This document shows positions 7,292 to 11,047 of a stretch of DNA of 11,047 nt, piece after piece; position 1 is the first letter of the stretch; the number at the start of each line of letters is the position of its first letter. The position numbers were made by a program, and so were the translations under genes. The notes below the pieces were generated by a model. That model was not told the DNA's origin. It made no database searches and saw only the letters and a list, made by a program, of their open reading frames with translations. Source of the DNA: Candidatus Methylomirabilota bacterium (GTDB lineage Bacteria > Methylomirabilota > Methylomirabilia > Methylomirabilales > Methylomirabilaceae); the NCBI GenBank assembly GCA_028869615.1, contig JAGWRQ010000056.1, positions 1 to 11,047 on the forward strand, given 5' to 3'.

Positions 7292-8143
7292 ATGGGCGAT
7301 AAAACACTGATCTACACGGTACAGGGTCCGGTAGCTACCATTACTCTGAACCGGCCTGATCGTTACAATGCCCTGAATAGGCAGATGATAGAGGAGTTGC
7401 TGGAGGCGGTCCTCACCTGTCACGAAGACCGAGCAGTTCGCGCAGTCGTGCTGGTGGGCGCCGGTCAGGCCTTTTGCGCCGGCGGAGACGTCAAAGAGCT
7501 CACCGAACATGCTGGGACCCTTGCCATGCACGTAAAACGACTGCTGGTGCCTCTCCACAGTGTGATCTCATGTATCTGTCGGATGTCAAAGCCGGTCATC
7601 GCTGGGGTGGGCGGGGTGGCTGCCGGCGCCGGGATGGGCTTGGCCATGGCCTGCGATCTGGCGGTGGCGGCTCAGTCCGCCCGATTCACCATGGCCTATA
7701 CGAAGCTCGGGTTGCCCCCGGACGCCGGCTCGAGTTACTTGCTGCCCCGATTGGTGGGGTTGCGACGGGCGATGGAGTTGACCTTCACCAACCGGGTTCT
7801 GGCGGCGGACGAGGCGAAAGAATGGGGACTGGTCAACCGAGTGGTACCGGACGCTGAGCTCGTTACCGCTGTACACGCCCTGGCGAACGAGCTGGCCGCC
7901 GGTCCAACGCTTGCCCTCGGGCGAGCTAAGCGGCTCCTATTCACGAGCGCCCAGACAAGTCTGGAGCCCCACATGGAAAATGAGGCCAAGCTCATTGCGC
8001 TGAGCGCCCGGACTGTGGACTTTCGTGAGGGGGTACAGGCCTTTGCCGAGAAGCGCGCGCCGGCCTTCAGTGGGCAGGAGAGGGGGGGGAGCCGAGAAGG
8101 CCCCAGCTCTCCGGCGCCGAGCGGCTCAACCCAGCGCTCGTGA
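7292..8143 (+). CDS. Enoyl-CoA hydratase/isomerase family protein (PaaG-like active site)
   Basis: A 283-residue crotonase-fold enzyme acting on an acyl-CoA. The N-terminal strand pair with TITLNRPDRYNALN (16-29), the first oxyanion-hole loop AFCAGGDV (60-67), the second loop GVAAGAGMGLAMACDLAVA (108-126) and LGLPPDAGSSYLLPRLVG (139-156) are all present. The two glutamates of classical enoyl-CoA hydratase are missing: Leu117 stands where GGGCELA has Glu, and Thr137 where QPEI has Glu. Asp144 in PDAG matches the catalytic Asp of PaaG-type 2-(1,2-epoxy-1,2-dihydrophenyl)acetyl-CoA isomerases and related delta-isomerases, so isomerisation is likelier than hydration. Substrate unknown; no paa genes are nearby. 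The C terminus after about residue 260 is a low-complexity Gly/Ser/Pro tail beyond the usual family end. GGAG sits only 1 nt before the ATG, so initiation probably relies on coupling to the gene 6 nt upstream. Confidence 0.88.
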   Translation: MGDKTLIYTVQGPVATITLNRPDRYNALNRQMIEELLEAVLTCHEDRAVRAVVLVGAGQAFCAGGDVKELTEHAGTLAMHVKRLLVPLHSVISCICRMSKPVIAGVGGVAAGAGMGLAMACDLAVAAQSARFTMAYTKLGLPPDAGSSYLLPRLVGLRRAMELTFTNRVLAADEAKEWGLVNRVVPDAELVTAVHALANELAAGPTLALGRAKRLLFTSAQTSLEPHMENEAKLIALSARTVDFREGVQAFAEKRAPAFSGQERGGSREGPSSPAPSGSTQRS

Positions 8144-8153
8144 GCCTTGGGGG

Positions 8154-8495
8154 CTACTCGGCCTTCCGGCTTCGGTACAAGCGAACATGTACCTTCTCAA
8201 TTGTTGCCAGACCCTCTGTAATGTCGTCATCGATCAGGTCAAGAAACGCCTCGAGCTTCTCGCGGCTATCGACAATCTCCACGACAACCGGTAGATCGAG
8301 CGACAGCCGTTCGATCTTGAACGTGTGGAGTCGACTGTGCGCGCCGTAGCCCATCAGTCCCCGAAGCACTGTCGCCCCGGCCAGCCCCTGTTCGCGCGCC
8401 TTGAGAACAACCCACTCGTACAGCGGTTTCCCGGAGTGGCGATCACTCTCGCCGATAAAGATCCGGAGCAGGTAGCCTTCCTGGGGGAGCGCCAT
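8154..8495 (-). CDS. DUF190 family protein (CrcB-associated)
   Basis: A 113-residue cytoplasmic protein of the DUF190 family, which has a PII-like/ferredoxin-like fold and is often found beside crcB. Matching segments are YLLRIFIGESDRHSGKPLYE (8-27), the near-invariant LAGATVLRGLMGYG (38-51), LSLDLPVVVEIVD (65-77) and VHVRLY (102-107). The role is unknown; by fold and context it may be a trimeric regulator of the fluoride channel. The start is the ATG at 8495: GGAGGT lies 6 nt upstream and the frame's longer extension to 8564 runs antisense-free but inside crcB. The crcB stop at 8500 overlaps this gene's Shine-Dalgarno, leaving a 4-nt gap, so the two are translationally coupled with crcB first. 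The gene ends 10 nt from the convergent crotonase gene. Confidence 0.9.
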   Translation of the reverse strand: MALPQEGYLLRIFIGESDRHSGKPLYEWVVLKAREQGLAGATVLRGLMGYGAHSRLHTFKIERLSLDLPVVVEIVDSREKLEAFLDLIDDDITEGLATIEKVHVRLYRSRKAE

Positions 8496-8499
8496 CACC

Positions 8500-8895
8500 T
8501 CACCTCCAGATACTATGCGCCGTTGCCCGACCGACCCAGACCGCTCCGATCGCCAACACCGCATGGGTCAGCAGATTCATAACGGCGAATGTCCACTCGC
8601 CATCGCGCAGCAGGTTGACCGTCTCGTTGCCGAAGGTCGAGAAGGTCGTGAACCCGCCCAGCACACCGACTACGACCAAAGCGCGCGTCTCCGGCGACAG
8701 GAAGGCGCGCGCTTCTGCCAGCTCGGAAAGGCCTCCGATCACGAAGCAACCGATCACGTTGACCGCCAGGGTGCCAAAGGGGAATGATTCGCCCGTCCGA
8801 TCTTGAACATACCCGCTGAGCAGATACCGGGCGATCGAACCGAGAAACCCCCCAACGCCTACGAGCAGAACCTTCCCCACAGTGCCTCGTATCAA
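8500..8895 (-). CDS. crcB: Fluoride channel CrcB/FluC
   Basis: A 131-residue, four-helix membrane protein of the CrcB/Fluc family that exports fluoride as a dual-topology dimer. Family motifs are VGVGGFLGSIARYLLSG (12-28), PFGTLAVNVIGCFVIGG (39-55, with the pore Asn46) and GVLGGFTTFSTFGNE (77-91, containing the two pore phenylalanines Phe82/Phe85 and the Thr track that forms the central Na+ site). TTG 8895 gives the full N terminus but has no ribosome-binding site. GTG 8880, five residues later, has GAGG 4 nt upstream and is an equally good start. It lies 88 nt (or 103 nt from the GTG) downstream of mtnD on the same strand, so it may be read through from the mtn operon or have its own signal. 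I find no recognisable fluoride-riboswitch core in that gap. DUF190 follows immediately. Confidence 0.93.
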   Translation of the reverse strand: MIRGTVGKVLLVGVGGFLGSIARYLLSGYVQDRTGESFPFGTLAVNVIGCFVIGGLSELAEARAFLSPETRALVVVGVLGGFTTFSTFGNETVNLLRDGEWTFAVMNLLTHAVLAIGAVWVGRATAHSIWR

Positions 8896-8936
8896 GTGGT
8901 CCGACTATTGGGTCCGCCGGTTAGCCTGACTTGCCC

Positions 8937-8950
8937 TGCCGTCTGCGGCA
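8937..8950 (-). terminator. Small hairpin between mtnD and crcB
   Basis: TGCCG (8937-8941) and CGGCA (8946-8950) form a perfect five-pair stem with a 4-nt loop, 34 nt past the mtnD stop in the direction of transcription. No T-run follows it on the minus strand, so termination would be weak or Rho-assisted. It is the only obvious structure in the 88-nt gap. Confidence 0.25.
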
Positions 8951-8983
8951 CTCGCGGCGACCGGCTTGCCTTACGCTTGGTCG

Positions 8984-9520
8984 TTACTGGCAACCAGCCG
9001 GGGCGTCGTCGTAGATGGCGGCCCACCCCGAAGGGTCCTGGAAGAGGCGAATGCACTTGATCCGCCGATCCTCGGCCAGCGTGAACCAGTGACGGGTCCC
9101 CGCAGGCACGGTGATCAGATCGCCCGGGCCTACCGTCAGCTCAAAGTAGCGGCCACTCCGCCCGCGGATCGTGAAGATGCCGTGGCCGTCAACCACGAAC
9201 CGCACCTCGTCCTCGCTGTGGTGGTGTTCCCGGCTGAACTTGCCGAGCAGTATCTCCAGGTCAGGGGTTGTGTCCGAGAGCACAACGATATCGGCCGCGA
9301 CATATCCCCCTTCGGCCTTGAGCGATTCCACTTCCGCCTTGAATGCCGCCAGGATCTCCGCCTTTTCAGCCTCAGCCAAGGCGTAGTTGTCCCGTAATCC
9401 ACCTCGCAGCCTCGACACATCCCAGTTGCGGTAGATGAGGCCCTCGCCCTCGAGAAAGCTCGCCATCTCCGCGGGCGCTTGAATAGGTCGGTTATCGGGG
9501 CGCAGCCTGAGTATCGCCAT
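8984..9520 (-). CDS. mtnD: Acireductone dioxygenase MtnD
   Basis: A 178-residue cupin that oxidises the acireductone 1,2-dihydroxy-5-(methylthio)pent-1-en-3-one with O2. The Fe form yields 4-methylthio-2-oxobutanoate and formate, the last step before transamination to methionine; the Ni form follows an off-pathway reaction in known enzymes. The metal ligands are complete: REHHHSEDEVRF (97-108) gives His99, His101 and Glu105 in the HxHxxxE arrangement, and His144 in PAGTRHWF (139-146) is the fourth. DGHGIFTIRG (111-120) is the usual cupin turn, and RLFQDPSGW (158-166) the conserved C-terminal signature. The ATG at 9520 is the start because GGGAGG lies 6 nt upstream; the open frame to 9616 is just the end of mtnB. 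Only 2 nt separate it from mtnB. It needs O2, notable beside the oxygen-independent menaquinone genes. Confidence 0.93.
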   Translation of the reverse strand: MAILRLRPDNRPIQAPAEMASFLEGEGLIYRNWDVSRLRGGLRDNYALAEAEKAEILAAFKAEVESLKAEGGYVAADIVVLSDTTPDLEILLGKFSREHHHSEDEVRFVVDGHGIFTIRGRSGRYFELTVGPGDLITVPAGTRHWFTLAEDRRIKCIRLFQDPSGWAAIYDDAPAGCQ

Positions 9521-9522
9521 AT

Positions 9523-10212
9523 CTAGCCTCCCACAACGCTCCCTTGCCCCGCCTCGATCATCGCCGATGGCGGGCTCCCCTGCTGAACGGACCACCACCG
9601 GAACAGATACTCCCACATGAACTCGAAGGCTTCAACGTGCCGCTTGGCCTCGAACAGGTTCGCGCCCCAGGCATAGAGTCCATGGCGTCGGATGAGCACC
9701 CCGGGCACCCTGCGGTCGGTAATCCGCGCCACCACGGCGTCTGCCAGGGCAGGCAGATCAAAGAGATTCTCCACAATGGGCACCCGAATCTCTGCCCCCT
9801 CCTCCCAGATATCGAGCCCCTTGATCATTTCAAGATCCCGGAGCGCGACCTCGCCCTTGGAGAAGAACAGTTCCGCAATCAGGTTGTTCCACACCGTATG
9901 CACGTGCAAGACGCAGCCACACCCCGTGGCCCCGTAGATGCGGGCATGGACCACCGTCTCGGACGAAGGGCGCACAGACCCGGGTTCCACAGGCCGCAAC
10001 GAGCCATCCACAAGCAGGAAGTCAGCCGTCGTCATCGACGCCTTATCCCGACCGCTGGCGGAGACGACCAGCAAGAGCGGCTCGCCCGGGGCGCTTACCC
10101 GGGCCGAGAGGTTGCCGCTTGTCCCGGGGAACCATCCCCGCCGGGCAAAGCCGGCTGTGATCTCAGCCAAGGCTGTTCGGGCCTGCTCCACAGCGTGGCG
10201 CGCCATCGTCAT
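9523..10212 (-). CDS. mtnB: Methylthioribulose-1-phosphate dehydratase MtnB
   Basis: A 229-residue class II aldolase-fold, Zn2+-dependent enzyme converting 5-methylthioribulose-1-phosphate to 2,3-diketo-5-methylthiopentyl-1-phosphate. Visible features are the phosphate-binding WFPGTSGNLSAR (27-38), SASGRDK (51-57), PSSETVVHARIY (82-93), the metal pair LHVHT (102-106, His103/His105), the catalytic glutamate in EMIKGLD (128-134, Glu128) and the third zinc ligand in RRHGLYAWG (175-183, His177). EMIKG sets it apart from fuculose- and ribulose-phosphate aldolases of the same fold. The ATG at 10212 overlaps the mtnX stop by 4 nt (ATGA); ATG 10206, two codons later, is an alternative. The 3' end carries the mtnD ribosome-binding site. 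The extra residues after about 208 (QQGSPPSAMIEAGQGSVVGG) are a low-complexity tail. Confidence 0.93.
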   Translation of the reverse strand: MTMARHAVEQARTALAEITAGFARRGWFPGTSGNLSARVSAPGEPLLLVVSASGRDKASMTTADFLLVDGSLRPVEPGSVRPSSETVVHARIYGATGCGCVLHVHTVWNNLIAELFFSKGEVALRDLEMIKGLDIWEEGAEIRVPIVENLFDLPALADAVVARITDRRVPGVLIRRHGLYAWGANLFEAKRHVEAFEFMWEYLFRWWSVQQGSPPSAMIEAGQGSVVGG

Positions 10213-10877
10213 CGGTACGCTTCTACCCCCATGCGATCGAGCACCGCCATGACATCGTAGAATGTCTCAAACGGCTCATAGGGAATCCCAACCTCTCTGC
10301 ACTTGACGGCCAACAGATCGCGGGCGATGACCAGGTCGGCCAGCTTGGCCGCCTGCAGGTCCGTGACCCCGTCTCCTACCACCACCCGGCGGTGTTGCTC
10401 GGGCGGAAAGCGGCGCATGATGCTGGGCTTACACATCCCGCAGTCGGCCTGACACTGCTCATCGCATGCGTGAGGCCAGAGGATACGCACCGTAGGGCCG
10501 CTGCAGTCACTCCCGTTGCAGTAGATCTGGTCCCTTGGCAGGAGCCCATCCAGGAGGGGGTAGATGAAGAAGTCGACCCCGCCGCTGGTCAGCAGGAATT
10601 GATGGCCGTGGACCCGGCAGTACGCCAAAAACTCCCGAAACCCACGCCGTAGGGAGGCGATCCTTCGAGCATACTCGATCATCTCCGGGACCCGGTGCGA
10701 CGGGATCCGGGCAAAGATGCCACCGACCCCCTCCCGCACGCTCATCGTCCCGGCGATGATCGCGTCACGCACCGCCTCCCATCCCGGCGGACCAAAGGCC
10801 CTGAAGAGCGACACGATCACCTCCTGCTCGGCGGCTGTCCCGTCGAAGTCGCAGAAAATGACTGTCTGCCGACTCAT
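10209..10877 (-). CDS. mtnX: HAD phosphatase MtnX (2-hydroxy-3-keto-5-methylthiopentenyl-1-phosphate phosphatase)
   Basis: A 222-residue haloacid-dehalogenase phosphatase that removes phosphate from the enol intermediate to give the acireductone used by MtnD. HAD motifs are DFDGT (10-14; nucleophile Asp10, acid/base Asp12), LTSGG (96-100, Ser98), Lys150 and GDGVTD (168-173, Asp169/Asp173). [12 protein letters not shown] cap segment (30-40) and a cysteine cluster at 138, 142, 146 and 149 between WPH and KPSIMRR resemble Bacillus MtnX, where a similar Cys-rich stretch precedes KPSVI. This separates it from phosphoserine phosphatase. Length is close to the Bacillus enzyme. The start codon shares 4 nt (ATGA) with the stop of the upstream RuBisCO-like gene; the only upstream purine run, AAAGAG, is weak, so coupling is likely. 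Use of MtnX rather than the fused MtnC enolase-phosphatase requires a separate enolase, which the upstream gene supplies. Confidence 0.92.
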   Translation of the reverse strand: MSRQTVIFCDFDGTAAEQEVIVSLFRAFGPPGWEAVRDAIIAGTMSVREGVGGIFARIPSHRVPEMIEYARRIASLRRGFREFLAYCRVHGHQFLLTSGGVDFFIYPLLDGLLPRDQIYCNGSDCSGPTVRILWPHACDEQCQADCGMCKPSIMRRFPPEQHRRVVVGDGVTDLQAAKLADLVIARDLLAVKCREVGIPYEPFETFYDVMAVLDRMGVEAYR

Positions 10878-11047
10878 GCCGGAAACTCTTTTGGGATTCG
10901 GGCCTTGCCGCTACCCCACTGGTCAAGGGCCGCTCGAAGATCGCTGCTGTCTGCGGCAGCCTTCTCCAAAGGAACACCGGCTACGCTGGCGGCAATCGCC
11001 GCGCGGAAGGCGCGCCCGCCCGCGGCCGCGCCGCCCGGATGACCGTG
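10874..11047 (-). CDS. RuBisCO-like protein, C-terminal end (5' part outside window)
   Basis: The minus-strand frame entering at 11047 runs 57 codons to a TGA at 10876-10874. It begins with [20 protein letters not shown], the segment that in RuBisCO and RuBisCO-like proteins follows the GGG phosphate-binding loop (GHPxG...A...R). It ends with a short helix and the ALDQWG motif (residues 42-47 of this fragment) seen near the C terminus of methionine-salvage RuBisCO-like proteins. Placed directly before mtnX with a 4-nt overlap, it is most likely the form IV enolase MtnW, which converts the diketo-phosphate into the enol substrate of MtnX. The catalytic lysines, carbamylated lysine and loop 6 are all outside the window, so a form III or true RuBisCO cannot be excluded from this fragment alone. 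Start and promoter are not visible. Confidence 0.75.
   Translation of the reverse strand, partial: HGHPGGAAAGGRAFRAAIAASVAGVPLEKAAADSSDLRAALDQWGSGKARIPKEFPA

Noticed and set aside
6470..7558. 362-residue open frame on the minus strand across the NYN, membrane-protein and crotonase genes
   Set aside because: It runs antisense to two genes with clear domains. Its translation lacks any recognisable motif, and long antisense frames are expected in GC-rich coding DNA.
8896..8983. Fluoride riboswitch before crcB
   Set aside because: An AACCG string is present, but the conserved GATG-containing 5' strand and the 3' core were not found by eye.
9544..10260. 238-residue open frame on the plus strand
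   Set aside because: It is antisense to mtnB, which has all its catalytic residues. The translation is Pro/Arg/His-rich and matches nothing known.

Overview
The window is a gene-dense piece of a bacterial chromosome with high G+C, frequent GTG/TTG starts and G/C-rich third codon positions. It carries no tRNA, rRNA, insertion sequence, integrase or CRISPR array that I can see. The futalosine menaquinone route, a RuBisCO-like protein inside a methionine-salvage operon, FmdB, molybdenum-cofactor synthesis and a NYN-LOTUS protein together suggest an environmental, probably anaerobic or microaerophilic lineage. Candidatus Methylomirabilis/NC10 or a relative is my best guess, but it rests on gene content and general impression, not on a phylogenetic marker.

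Region 1 (1-3038, + strand) is tightly packed. It holds the 3' end of an unrecognised protein with a long glutamate-rich tail, then mobA (Mo-cofactor guanylylation) 2 nt later, an amidohydrolase read as aminodeoxyfutalosine deaminase, and mqnA (chorismate dehydratase) overlapping the deaminase by 16 nt. The last two act at early steps of futalosine-dependent menaquinone synthesis. A lone fmdB-type zinc-ribbon gene (3100-3381) faces them on the - strand. The 3382-3707 gap behind it holds a good sigma70-like promoter for fmdB and a weaker one pointing the other way.

Region 2 (3708-8143, + strand) encodes a TVP38/TMEM64-family (VTT) membrane protein, a diverged CaCA-type cation exchanger, a NYN nuclease with a C-terminal LOTUS/OST-HTH domain, a small unrecognised membrane protein, and a crotonase-fold enzyme that looks more like a PaaG-type isomerase than a hydratase.

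Region 3 (8154-11047) runs on the - strand. In transcription order it holds the 3' end of a RuBisCO-like protein gene, mtnX, mtnB and mtnD, joined by 4-nt overlaps or a 2-nt gap. These cover consecutive steps from 5-methylthioribulose-1-phosphate to the 2-keto acid precursor of methionine, with the RuBisCO-like protein as presumed enolase. Downstream on the same strand, after an 88-110 nt gap depending on the crcB start, are crcB (fluoride channel) and a DUF190 gene.

I see no new defence or mobile system. The points most worth a second look are the RuBisCO-like/mtn operon, the NYN-LOTUS gene with its membrane-protein neighbour, the active site of the crotonase, the diverged exchanger, and the unidentified acidic-tailed protein coupled to mobA.
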